Below are positions 41,558-53,619 of a stretch of 64,000 bases of DNA, one piece after another. The translations under genes and the position numbers were made by a program. This stretch comes from Paenarthrobacter aurescens (GTDB lineage Bacteria; Actinomycetota; Actinomycetes; Actinomycetales; Micrococcaceae), in contig NZ_CP157456.1 of the NCBI RefSeq assembly GCF_041549525.1, forward strand, positions 3,038,001 through 3,102,000. The letters are read 5' to 3'. The first letter of the stretch is position 1; each line of letters starts with the position of its first letter. Below the pieces are notes generated by a model. That model had not been told where the DNA came from. It ran no database searches and was given only the letters and a program-made list of their open reading frames with translations.

Positions 41558-42253
41558 ATGGGCCCGAAAGACAGCCCTGACGCAGCCGGTAATAACGGCG
41601 GCAGCAGGGATAACAACGGCGACTTCGCGGCGGGCAACAATCCGCCCAAGCCTCCTCCGTGGCAGGTGCCAAAACCCGAGCTCCACCCTGAGCTGTTCAC
41701 TCCGGTTGAAAAAGAACCGGCCCCGGCACCGGGTGGCAAGCGAAAGCAAAAGCCCGCAGGAGCGCCCCAGGCAGCGCCGGCACCCCAGCCCGGCCAGCCC
41801 CTCCCGGTGATCGATCCCTTCGCCAAGGAACGCGAGCGCGGTGAGGCCGAGGCCGCCAAGAAGAAGAAGCGCTCGCATCGCCGCACACTGGTGGTGGGTC
41901 TGGGTGTAACTGCCCTCCTGGCCGGAACCATCACTGCGATTGTGGCCAGCAACAAGGATGAGGCTGAGTACGCGCAGGTCTGTTTCAACGAGGAAACCGG
42001 CGAGCGCGTTGATGACAACCAGTGTGACAACAGCAGTTCCGCGGGCCGCAGTTCAGGGGTTTACGCCTGGTACTTCTACTCCCGCGGGGCGAGTGTGCCT
42101 GCCGTGGGCCAAAACCGCAGCTCCTACCCGAGTTACACCAAAAATGTGCCCACGGATGCCAAAGCATCCAAGGGGTACAGCACCAAGGGCGGCACGGTCA
42201 GCCGCGGCGGCTTTGGCAGCAGCTCCAAAAGCGGCGGAAGCTCGGGAGGCTAG
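41558..42253 (+). CDS. YgiB-like (DUF1190-type) membrane-anchored protein
   Basis: The 231-residue protein has a Pro/Lys-rich, charged N-terminal part (1-108), one membrane helix (about 109-130) and an outside domain with two cysteines (Cys142, Cys156). It ends with TVSRGGFG followed by a Ser/Gly tail, the same ending as E. coli YgiB. Its partner gene, 2 nt downstream, is a YgiC-like ligase, the same pairing as ygiB-ygiC. The start at 41558 follows GGGGGATATAC. The similarity to YgiB is limited to the C-terminal motif and layout, so the family call is tentative. Role unknown. Confidence 0.65.
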   Translation: MGPKDSPDAAGNNGGSRDNNGDFAAGNNPPKPPPWQVPKPELHPELFTPVEKEPAPAPGGKRKQKPAGAPQAAPAPQPGQPLPVIDPFAKERERGEAEAAKKKKRSHRRTLVVGLGVTALLAGTITAIVASNKDEAEYAQVCFNEETGERVDDNQCDNSSSAGRSSGVYAWYFYSRGASVPAVGQNRSSYPSYTKNVPTDAKASKGYSTKGGTVSRGGFGSSSKSGGSSGG

Positions 42254-42255
42254 GC

Positions 42256-43461
42256 GTGCGTCGACTCCCCTCCGAGCCCAGGCCGGACTGGAAGCAGAAG
42301 ATCGAAGAACAGGGCCTGGTATTTTCCACTACCACCATGCCCGATGGCCGGAACATCGAGTACTGGAACGAATCGGCCTACTACGAATTCACCGAAGACG
42401 AAGTGGAAACCCTCGAGAAAACCGCCGAGGACATGCACATCATGTGCCTGGAAGCCGCGAAGTACCTGGCCACCGGGGCCATGGGCGATATCGGCATCGG
42501 GCAGCAGGCTCTGGAACTGGCCGGGGAATCGCTGCAGGCCGGGGACATGGATATCTATGGCCGCTTCGACTTCATCTATGACGGCAAGGGTGGTCCGGCC
42601 AAGATGCTGGAGTACAACGCCGATACCCCTACAGGGCTGATCGAGGCATCGGTGGCCCAGTGGTTCTGGTTGCAGGACGTCTTCCCGGAGAAGGACCAGT
42701 GGAACGGAATCCATGAGGCCCTGATCCGCCAGTGGAAGAAGCTCCAGTTCCGCACCGGCATGAGTACTTTGCATGTTGCCCACTCCGAGGCGGAGGAATC
42801 CGGCGAGGACTGGATGACGGCGGCGTACATGCGCGACGTTGCGAGCCAGGGTGGTTGGACCACCATCGGGATCAATATGTCCGATATCGGATGGGACCCC
42901 AACCTGAACCGGTTCGTGGACCTGGACAACTTCATGATCAGCACCATGTTCAAGCTGTACCCGTGGGAGCTGATGATGAAGGAGCCTTTTGGGCACCGTC
43001 TCCTCCAGCGTGCCCACAACCCCCGCTGGGTTGAGCCGGCCTGGAAAATGCTGCTGTCCAACAAGGCATTGCTGGCTGCCCTCTGGCACCTCTACCCCAA
43101 CCACGAGAACCTGCTGCCTGCCTACCTTGGCGATCCCGGTCCTCTTAAGGAGTGGGTGGCCAAGCCCCTGCATGGCCGCGAGGGAGACAACATCCGCATT
43201 CACGCCCCGGGCATCGAGATCCAACAGCCGGGTGGTTATGGTCGCGAAGGCTGGTGTTTCCAGCAGTACCACTCCCTCCCCGACTTCGACGGCAACCATC
43301 CAGTCCTGGGTTTGTGGGTAGTGGATGGCGAATCCGTGGGTTGTGGAATCCGCGAATCCGACGGACCCATCACGGACTACTTCTGCCGCTTTGTCCCCAA
43401 CACCATTGACGCCCCGGCGCCCATCGCGCCCCCTGCTACTTCCTACGGAGCTGCACTATGA
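42256..43461 (+). CDS. YgiC-like (glutathionylspermidine-synthase-fold) ATP-grasp ligase
   Basis: The 401-residue protein is homologous to the synthetase half of glutathionylspermidine synthase and to YgiC/YjfC. It shows YGRFDFIYDGKGGPAKMLEY and YNADTPTGLIE, with Asp105, Glu119 and Asn121 at the Mg-ATP site, then FWLQDVFPEKDQWN and WVAKPLHGREGDNIRI, the lysine-containing ATP clamp. Such enzymes form amide bonds between a carboxylate and an amine, but the substrates of the YgiC group are unknown. It lies between the YgiB-like gene (2-nt gap) and an APC permease (ATGA overlap), so all three are one operon. Confidence 0.85.
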   Translation: MRRLPSEPRPDWKQKIEEQGLVFSTTTMPDGRNIEYWNESAYYEFTEDEVETLEKTAEDMHIMCLEAAKYLATGAMGDIGIGQQALELAGESLQAGDMDIYGRFDFIYDGKGGPAKMLEYNADTPTGLIEASVAQWFWLQDVFPEKDQWNGIHEALIRQWKKLQFRTGMSTLHVAHSEAEESGEDWMTAAYMRDVASQGGWTTIGINMSDIGWDPNLNRFVDLDNFMISTMFKLYPWELMMKEPFGHRLLQRAHNPRWVEPAWKMLLSNKALLAALWHLYPNHENLLPAYLGDPGPLKEWVAKPLHGREGDNIRIHAPGIEIQQPGGYGREGWCFQQYHSLPDFDGNHPVLGLWVVDGESVGCGIRESDGPITDYFCRFVPNTIDAPAPIAPPATSYGAAL

Positions 43462-44984
43462 GCACAGAAACCTCGACGCCGGGTGGCGGCTCAGCGGGCG
43501 GCGACCGTACCGCCGTCGTACCTTCCAAAGGCCTCCACGCAGGGATCCTGGACCTGGGTGACTCGGTCATGCTCGGCCTTGCTTCCACAGCGCCGGTCTA
43601 TTCCCTGGCCGCAACACTGGGGCTCATTGTTGCCGTCAACGGCAACTACACTCCCCTGATCCTTATCCTCGGGTTCATCCCCGTGCTGTTCATCGCCTAT
43701 GCGTTCCGTGAGCTCAACAGCGCCATGCCGGATTGCGGCACCACGTTCTTCTGGGCCCGCAAAGCCTTCGGTCCGTGGGCTGGTTGGCTGGGCGGCTGGG
43801 GAGTGGCACTGGCGGGTGTGGTGGTGCTGGCCAACCTCGCGCAGATCGCGGGCAAGTATCTGTGGCTGCTGATCGGCGACGGTTCCCTGGCGGACAACAC
43901 GTGGCTGGTGACCGCCACTGGTGTGCTGTTCATTCTGTTCATGACGTACGTGAACCACCGCGGCATCCGGTTGGGCGAGCATGTTCAGCGAACCCTGACC
44001 TACATCCAATACATTTCACTGGGCATCTTCGCGGTAGCCATTGTTTTCCGGATCGCCGGAGGGGCCCCTGAAGGGCAGGCCTTCGACTTCGAGTGGTTTA
44101 ACCCTGCCGGCGCTTTTGCCGATCCCGGCGCCGTGGTGCACGGTGTGCTGCTGGCGCTGTTCATATACTGGGGCTGGGACACGTGCCTGGCGCTGAATGA
44201 GGAGACGGAGAACCCTGCCAAAACCCCCGGGCGCGGCGCTGTAATCTCGGCCACCGTCCTGCTGGCGATCTACGTCTCCGTGGCTCTCCTGGTGATGATG
44301 TACGCAACGATCGGTACTGACGGTATTGGCCTGGGCAACGAAGCCAACCAGGACGACGTCTTCCTGGCCATGAAGGATGTTGTGCTGGGACCTTGGGGCT
44401 GGCTGATCATTGTGGCTGTGCTTGCCTCCGTCCTGTCCTCCACACAAACCACCATCCTGCCCACTGCCCGCGGAACTCTTTCCATGGGTGTCCACGGCGC
44501 GCTTCCTCCCCGGTTCGGCAAGGTCCACGAGCGCTTCATGACTCCGGGCTTCTCCACCCAGATCATGGGTGCGGTAGCGGTGGTCTACTACGTTGCCATG
44601 AGCTTCCTGAGCGAGAACCTGCTCTCGGACTCCATCAGTGCCATCAGTTTGTTCATTGCGTTCTACTATTCGCTGACCGGTTTCTCCTGCGTGTGGTTCT
44701 TCCGTTCCACGCTCCGGGATTCGGCCCGTAATTTGTGGTTCCGTGGCATCCTGCCGTTCCTGGGCGCACTGTCTCTTGCCGCCGCGTTCTTCATCTCCGC
44801 AGTCCAGATGTGGGATCCGGCCTACGGGGACACCCAGATCTTTGGCATCGGTGGAGCGTTCGTCAGCGGCGTGCTGTTGTTGGCTTTGGGCGTTGTTTTG
44901 GCGGTCGTTTGCCGCTTCGCACCCTCCACCCGGGGTTACTTCACCGGTGAGCGGGCCGAGATTGGAGTGGTGCGCGGCGAGTAG
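43458..44984 (+). CDS. APC-superfamily amino acid / amine permease
   Basis: The 508-residue protein has about twelve membrane helices in the APC order, with LDLGDSVMLGLASTAPVYSL (first helix, unwound region), YAFRELNSAMPDCGTTFFWA and FIYWGWDTCLALNEETENPA. It transports amino acids or amines. It overlaps the ATP-grasp ligase by 4 nt (ATGA), implying that the ligase and permease act in one pathway. A TTG/GTG variation is not needed; the ATG at 43458 starts MSTETSTPGGG. A terminator follows 28 nt after the stop. Confidence 0.88.
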   Translation: MSTETSTPGGGSAGGDRTAVVPSKGLHAGILDLGDSVMLGLASTAPVYSLAATLGLIVAVNGNYTPLILILGFIPVLFIAYAFRELNSAMPDCGTTFFWARKAFGPWAGWLGGWGVALAGVVVLANLAQIAGKYLWLLIGDGSLADNTWLVTATGVLFILFMTYVNHRGIRLGEHVQRTLTYIQYISLGIFAVAIVFRIAGGAPEGQAFDFEWFNPAGAFADPGAVVHGVLLALFIYWGWDTCLALNEETENPAKTPGRGAVISATVLLAIYVSVALLVMMYATIGTDGIGLGNEANQDDVFLAMKDVVLGPWGWLIIVAVLASVLSSTQTTILPTARGTLSMGVHGALPPRFGKVHERFMTPGFSTQIMGAVAVVYYVAMSFLSENLLSDSISAISLFIAFYYSLTGFSCVWFFRSTLRDSARNLWFRGILPFLGALSLAAAFFISAVQMWDPAYGDTQIFGIGGAFVSGVLLLALGVVLAVVCRFAPSTRGYFTGERAEIGVVRGE

Positions 44985-45011
44985 GCCGCGCTCCTTCCCG
45001 GTTATGTGTCC

Positions 45012-45059
45012 CGAAAGGGCCGGAACCTCCGTGTGACACGGGCGTTTCCGGCCCTTTCG
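45012..45059 (+). terminator. Terminator after the APC permease
   Basis: CGAAAGGGCCGGAA (45012-45025) and TTCCGGCCCTTTCG (45046-45059) form a perfect 14-bp stem with a 20-nt loop. It closes the YgiBC-like operon. Confidence 0.8.
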
Positions 45060-45106
45060 CGTGGGCGCGCCGGAACCAACCGGGGAGGAACGCAGCGTTG
45101 GCCGCT

Positions 45107-45112
45107 TAGGAT
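45107..45112 (+). promoter_or_regulatory. -10 box of leaderless start (TAGGAT-N6-ATG)
   Basis: TAGGAT ends 6 nt before the ATG at 45119 of the acyl-CoA dehydrogenase gene, with no Shine-Dalgarno. Confidence 0.55.
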
Positions 45113-45118
45113 GCTGGA

Positions 45119-46294
45119 ATGAGCGATTCAACGGCGAACACCTCCGACGTCCTTGCCCTCGATTCCCTGCTGACCGGGGACGAGCTGGCCCTCCGCGAGC
45201 GGGTCCGGGACTACACCGTGCAGCGGATCCGTCCCAACATTGCCCGCTGGTACGAGGACGCTCATTTCCCGCGCGAGCTCGCAACGGAGTTGGGCGAGCT
45301 CGGCGTCCTCGGTATGCATTTGGAGGGCTATGGCTGCCCCGGCCGCACCGCCGTCGAATATGGTCTTGCAGCCATGGAACTGGAGGCCGGAGATTCGGGG
45401 ATCCGCACTTTCGTCTCGGTTCAAGGTTCACTGGCCATGACGGCCATCCATAAGTGGGGATCTGAGGCGCAGAAGGAGCAGTGGCTGCCGCGGATGGCTG
45501 CCGGCGAACTGATCGGCTGTTTCGCCCTGACGGAACCGAGTGCCGGGTCTGATCCATCCTCCATGACAACCTTTGCCCGCGAGACGCCCGATGGCTGGGT
45601 TCTGGACGGCGCCAAACGCTGGATCGGCCTGGCATCCATGGCGGACGTCATGGTGGTGTGGGCAAACACTGAGGACGGCATCCGAGGTTTCCTGGTCCCC
45701 GCCGGAACATCCGGTGTGACCGCGACGCCCATTGAGCCAAAGCTCTCCATGCGCGCTTCCATTCAGTGCGATGTAAAATTCGACGCCGTGAGGTTGGGTC
45801 CTGAGGCGATCCTCCCGGGTGCTTTTGGGCTTCGGGGACCGTTCTCCTGCCTGAACGAGGCGCGCTACGGGATCGCGTGGGGCGCCATGGGCGCGGCCCG
45901 GGATTCCTATGAGGCTGCGTTGGAGTACGCCGGGAACAGGCTCCAGTTCGGCCGTCCGTTGGCCGGCTACCAACTGACGCAGGAGAAGCTGGTGAACATG
46001 CTGGTGGAGATCCAGAAGGGCACCCTGCTGGCTCTCCATCTGGGCCGGTTGAAGGACGCCGGCCAACTTCAGCCGCAGCAGATTTCACTGGGCAAGCTGA
46101 ACAATGTCCGCGAGGCCATCAGGATTGCCCGGGAGGCCCGCACCATCCTGGGCGGTAACGGCGTCACGCTGGATTACTCGCCATTGCGGCACGCCAACAA
46201 CCTGGAGTCGGTGCGGACGTATGAGGGCACCGATGAGGTCCACACGTTGATACTGGGCCAGCACATCACGGGCATCGGGGCCTTCCGCGGCTAG
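45119..46294 (+). CDS. Acyl-CoA dehydrogenase, glutaryl-CoA dehydrogenase-like
   Basis: The 391-residue flavoprotein has the acyl-CoA dehydrogenase order: CFALTEPSAGSDPSSM (FAD side), WVLDGAKRWIG, ARYGIAWGAMGAARDSYEAA, LQFGRPLAGYQLTQEKL and VRTYEGTDEVHTLILGQ, with the catalytic glutamate in YEGTDE. The ARYGIAWGAMGAA stretch is characteristic of the glutaryl-CoA dehydrogenase branch, so lysine or aromatic degradation is likely, though the exact acyl chain is not proved. It is a single leaderless gene between the permease terminator and TetR. Confidence 0.85.
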   Translation: MSDSTANTSDVLALDSLLTGDELALRERVRDYTVQRIRPNIARWYEDAHFPRELATELGELGVLGMHLEGYGCPGRTAVEYGLAAMELEAGDSGIRTFVSVQGSLAMTAIHKWGSEAQKEQWLPRMAAGELIGCFALTEPSAGSDPSSMTTFARETPDGWVLDGAKRWIGLASMADVMVVWANTEDGIRGFLVPAGTSGVTATPIEPKLSMRASIQCDVKFDAVRLGPEAILPGAFGLRGPFSCLNEARYGIAWGAMGAARDSYEAALEYAGNRLQFGRPLAGYQLTQEKLVNMLVEIQKGTLLALHLGRLKDAGQLQPQQISLGKLNNVREAIRIAREARTILGGNGVTLDYSPLRHANNLESVRTYEGTDEVHTLILGQHITGIGAFRG

Positions 46295-46309
46295 CCCGCC
46301 GGGCGCATT

Positions 46310-46341
46310 TCAGGCCGTTCTAAGCGCTCAGGACGGCCTGA
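46310..46341. terminator. Bidirectional terminator between the acyl-CoA dehydrogenase and TetR genes
   Basis: TCAGGCCGT and ACGGCCTGA pair around a 14-nt loop between the convergent stops at 46294 and 46346. T tracts are poor on both sides. Confidence 0.6.
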
Positions 46342-46345
46342 GCTG

Positions 46346-46966
46346 CTACGTACTTGGGGGCTCGGGGAGGATCACCAGGTTGAAGTAGCCCCGCAGTCCC
46401 TTGACCACATCCACCTCGTCGGGAGCCAGCAGCCATTGGGTCTGCAGGCCGTCCCATAGGGCAACCAGGGACATGGCCGCCAGGTCAGGATCGACGCCGG
46501 GCCGCAGCCTGCCTTGGGCAGCCAGCTCGGCAAAGCGCAGTGCGTAACTCTTGCGCAGACGTTCAAACCGTTCAGTGAAGTAGACCCGCCCTGGGTGGGA
46601 ATCGGTGACTGATTCGGCGCACAGAACGATGTACAGCTCAACAACGCCGGGAATGTTCTCGTTGAAGAGCGCCGTCCGGATCACTGAATCCACCAAGCCT
46701 TCTTCCATGTCATCAGGGAAGGCATCGCCGGTGATTTCGTCACGGCGCTCCAGGACTGCCATCAGCAGATCACGCTTGGACGGGAAGTAGTGCAACAGGC
46801 TGGTTTGGCTCAACCCCACTTTGTCCGCCACGCCTTGGAGTGAGCCCCCGCGGTAACCGTGGGCAGCAAACACCTCGTGGGCGGCATCAAGGATGGTCCG
46901 CCGCCGTTCCTCGGATTTTGCGTAGGGGCCCCGCCGCGCTGCGCGGCCCACGTCCTTTGTGGTCAT
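46346..46966 (-). CDS. TetR-family repressor
   Basis: The 206-residue protein has the TetR helix-turn-helix: RRRTILDAAHEVFAAHGYRG, SLQGVADKVGLSQTSLLHYF and PSKRDLLMAVLERRD (about 21-70), followed by a helical ligand domain. It is divergent from the sugar ABC operon with a perfect inverted repeat between them, so it most probably represses that operon and itself. MTTKDVG at 46966 is preferred (TACACT 8 nt upstream); 47020 extends 18 codons. The ligand may be a galactoside or its derivative, which is inference from the operon. Confidence 0.88.
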   Translation of the reverse strand: MTTKDVGRAARRGPYAKSEERRRTILDAAHEVFAAHGYRGGSLQGVADKVGLSQTSLLHYFPSKRDLLMAVLERRDEITGDAFPDDMEEGLVDSVIRTALFNENIPGVVELYIVLCAESVTDSHPGRVYFTERFERLRKSYALRFAELAAQGRLRPGVDPDLAAMSLVALWDGLQTQWLLAPDEVDVVKGLRGYFNLVILPEPPST

Positions 46967-47004
46967 GGCTAGCCAGTGTACATGCGTGCCAGGACTCAAA
47001 ACTG

Positions 47005-47028
47005 AAATTCGAGTAACCACTCGAATTT
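47005..47028. promoter_or_regulatory. Inverted-repeat operator between TetR and the sugar operon
   Basis: AAATTCGAGT and ACTCGAATTT, 10 bp each and perfect, are spaced by AACC. The site lies 38 nt before the TetR start and 88 nt before the binding-protein start, as expected for a shared TetR operator. Confidence 0.8.
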
Positions 47029-47115
47029 TCTGTTACCGTGGTCACACTTGCCGCGGCGGGACCTTCGAATCCAAGCCTGCGTCATCGTCAACCTGACACG
47101 AAGAGGTGAAGGCTC

Positions 47116-48450
47116 ATGACCCGATTCACGCGAAGACAACTCCTGGGCGCAGGCCTGGGAACAGCAGCCATGGGCCTGCTGACCGGGTGCGCAACTCCAG
47201 GAACACAGTCCGTCAACGCTGCACCCACCATCCCTGCCGCTGGTGCGCCCGTCCGGCTCACCTACTGGGCGTGGCTGAAGGATTTCCAGAACGTCGCTGA
47301 CGTCTGGAATGCCCAAAACCCCAACATCCAAGTAGATGTGGTGTGGATTCCGGGCGGCAATGCCGGCGGTTACCAGAAGCTCTACTCCGCCCTCGCAGCT
47401 GGCGGCGGGCCTGACCTGGCACAGGTGGAGTTCCGGTCCATTCCGGAATTCATGCTGGTCAACGGGCTGGTGGACCTGAGCCGCTACGGCGCCAATGACC
47501 ACGCCCATCTGTACGATCCCACGCTGTGGAAGCAAGTCAGTTACACCGGTGGCGTCTACGGGATCCCCCAGGACGCAGGCCCCATGGGGATGTTCTATCA
47601 GCCGGCCATCCTGGACAAAGTGGGCGGGTCCGTTCCGAAAACCTGGGACGAGTGGGCTGCCGTTGCCGCCGAGCTTCGCTCCGTGGACAGCTACCTGGAC
47701 TGCTTCCCCATCAGTGACGCCTCTCCGTTTGCCGCTTTCGCCGGTCAAGCAGGAGCCCAATGGTTGCGCCCTGAGGCTGATGGCTGGGTCATCAACATGA
47801 CCGACGACGCCACGCTCAACACCGCGCGCTTCTTCGACAAAGCGATCGACGACGACCTCGTCACCACCGCGTACGGGGCCTTCTCCCCCGGCTGGTTTGC
47901 AGCTGCTGCCAAGGGCGGTATTGCCTCCACCATTACCGGCAGCTGGGGCGATGCCCTGGTCCAGGGCGTCAGCGGTTCCGAAGGCAAATGGCGCGTCGCC
48001 CCCATGCCCACCTGGAACGGTACAGGGTTCGGATCGAGCTATCTTGGCGGCTCCACCGCTGCAGTCCTGGCCAACAGCAAGCACCCCAAGGAAGCACTCG
48101 AGTTTGCGGTGTGGCTGACCACAACCAAGGAGGGGATCGACGCCGGAATCAAGAACAGCGGCATTGGCTGGTCCCCCAATCCCGACTTCATCGGCACGGA
48201 TCGGCAGCAGCCATCGGCGTTCTTTGGCGGCCAAAGCTACAACGAGGAAGTCTTTGTCCCCGCTACCCGGCAGCAGAACCCTGACTGGTCCTGGTGGCCG
48301 ATTACCCAGCAGTCCTTCAACATCCTCAGCGACGGTTTCCGCAAGAAGGCCTTCGGCACCTCACTGGTTGACTCCGTTGCAGCTTCCGAGCAGCAGATCA
48401 TGACCGTCTTCAGGAACAAGGGCCTGACCATTCGAAAGGAAACGGCATGA
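47116..48450 (+). CDS. ABC sugar importer binding protein with TAT-type lipoprotein signal
   Basis: The 444-residue protein starts MTRFTRRQLLGAGLGTAAMG, with a twin-arginine motif and a lipobox LLTGC, so export by TAT with lipid anchoring is likely. The mature part is a CUT1 binding protein: RLTYWAWLKDFQNVADVWN, TYWA tryptophan contacts and QDAGPMGMFYQPAILD. A ribosome site GAAGAGGTGAAGG lies just upstream. It begins the importer-galactosidase operon and overlaps the first permease by 4 nt. The ligand is presumably a beta-galactoside oligosaccharide. Confidence 0.9.
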   Translation: MTRFTRRQLLGAGLGTAAMGLLTGCATPGTQSVNAAPTIPAAGAPVRLTYWAWLKDFQNVADVWNAQNPNIQVDVVWIPGGNAGGYQKLYSALAAGGGPDLAQVEFRSIPEFMLVNGLVDLSRYGANDHAHLYDPTLWKQVSYTGGVYGIPQDAGPMGMFYQPAILDKVGGSVPKTWDEWAAVAAELRSVDSYLDCFPISDASPFAAFAGQAGAQWLRPEADGWVINMTDDATLNTARFFDKAIDDDLVTTAYGAFSPGWFAAAAKGGIASTITGSWGDALVQGVSGSEGKWRVAPMPTWNGTGFGSSYLGGSTAAVLANSKHPKEALEFAVWLTTTKEGIDAGIKNSGIGWSPNPDFIGTDRQQPSAFFGGQSYNEEVFVPATRQQNPDWSWWPITQQSFNILSDGFRKKAFGTSLVDSVAASEQQIMTVFRNKGLTIRKETA

Positions 48451-49390
48451 CCACCACCCGCACCGCACCCACCGTGCAGCGCCCCGCCGCCCCGGCTGGC
48501 GGAGGCAAGCGTAACGGTGCTGCCGCCCGCGCCCCGTGGCTCCTTCTGGCACCGTTCCTGGGGCTCTTCGTCCTGACCTTCCTTTTACCCATCGTGGTGG
48601 CCATCATGTCCAGCTTCACCAAAGTGACCCGCAACGGGCTCTTCGGCGAGGCGGGCGTGACCAGCGAGTTTGCCGGTTTCAGCAACTACGCCCAGGCCTT
48701 GGCCGACGGCAGCTTCGTTGCCTCCATAGGCCGCATGCTGCTGTTCGGTGTAGTCCAGGTGCCTGTGATGATCGTCCTGTGCACGGCGCTGGCCCTCATG
48801 CTCGAATCGGCGTCGGCAAAATGGCCGGGCTTCTTTCGTGCCGCCTACTTCCTTCCCTATGGCGTCCCCGGCGTCATTGCCACCATCCTGTGGTCCTTCC
48901 TCTACGTGCCGGGGCTGAGCCCGCTGTTTGACGTGGCCAAGGTGGTTGGGCTGACCCCGGATTTCCTTGGCGCCAACAGCGTGCTGTGGTCAATCGCCAA
49001 CATCGTCACGTGGAGTTACACGGGGTACAACATGCTGATCATCGTCGCGCAGCTCAAAGCCATCCCGGTGGAGCTCTACGAGGCAGCCAAAGTGGACGGC
49101 GCCTCCACGTGGCGCGTGGCCCGGAGCATCCAACTTCCGTTGATCCGCCCGGCCCTCATGCTCACCACGGTGTTCTCCATCATCGGAACCCTGCAGCTTT
49201 TCGCTGAGGCCCAAGTCCTCAAAACGGTGGCACCTGCAATCGACAGCCAGTACACGCCGAACCTCAGCGCCTACACAACAGCTTTTGCTTACAACGACTA
49301 CAACGTCGCTGCAGCCCAGTCGGTCATCATTGCCGTGGCCGCGTTTGCCCTTTCCTTCGCCTTCCTTGCCCTGACGAACAGGAAGTCCTC

Positions 49391-49394
<4 letters not shown>
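48447..49394 (+). CDS. ABC sugar importer permease, MalF type
   Basis: The 315-residue permease has six helices, a short basic N-tail and the EAA-like loop LYEAAKVDGASTWRVARSIQ. The stop overlaps the next permease by 4 nt. It forms the channel with the following MalG-type permease; the ATPase is elsewhere, as with the alpha-glucoside importer in this window. Confidence 0.9.
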
Positions 49395-53400
<4,006 letters not shown>

Positions 53401-53404
53401 CCCC

Positions 53405-53618
53405 TGCGTTGTGAGGCCCGCTTTGCGCCCTTCCACACAGGAATACCCCGCAGAGCGGGCCCCACAACACGCACCCCCTGCGTTGTGAGGCCCGCTTCGC
53501 GCGCTTCCACACCGGAAAACCCCGCAGAGCAGGCCCCACAACACTCACCCCCTTGCGTTGCGGGGCCCGCTTTGCGCCCTTCCACGCAGGAATACCCCGC
53601 AGAGCAGGCCCCACAACG
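53405..53618. repeat. Three tandem palindromic repeats (about 74-bp period)
   Basis: Units begin near 53405, 53479 and 53554. Each has an arm TTGTGAGGCCCGCTTTGCG, a loop with CTTCCACACAGGAATACC and an arm CGCAGAGCGGGCCCCACAAC, with changes between copies. The same family occurs once at 18776-18840. The array fills the gap between the convergent lacZ and MFS genes. Confidence 0.88.
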
Positions 53619-53619
53619 A

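Noticed and set aside
44016..45635. A 539-codon minus-strand frame over the APC permease and acyl-CoA dehydrogenase
   Set aside because: It crosses two well-supported genes and the terminator between them and shows no domain; high GC keeps stops rare.
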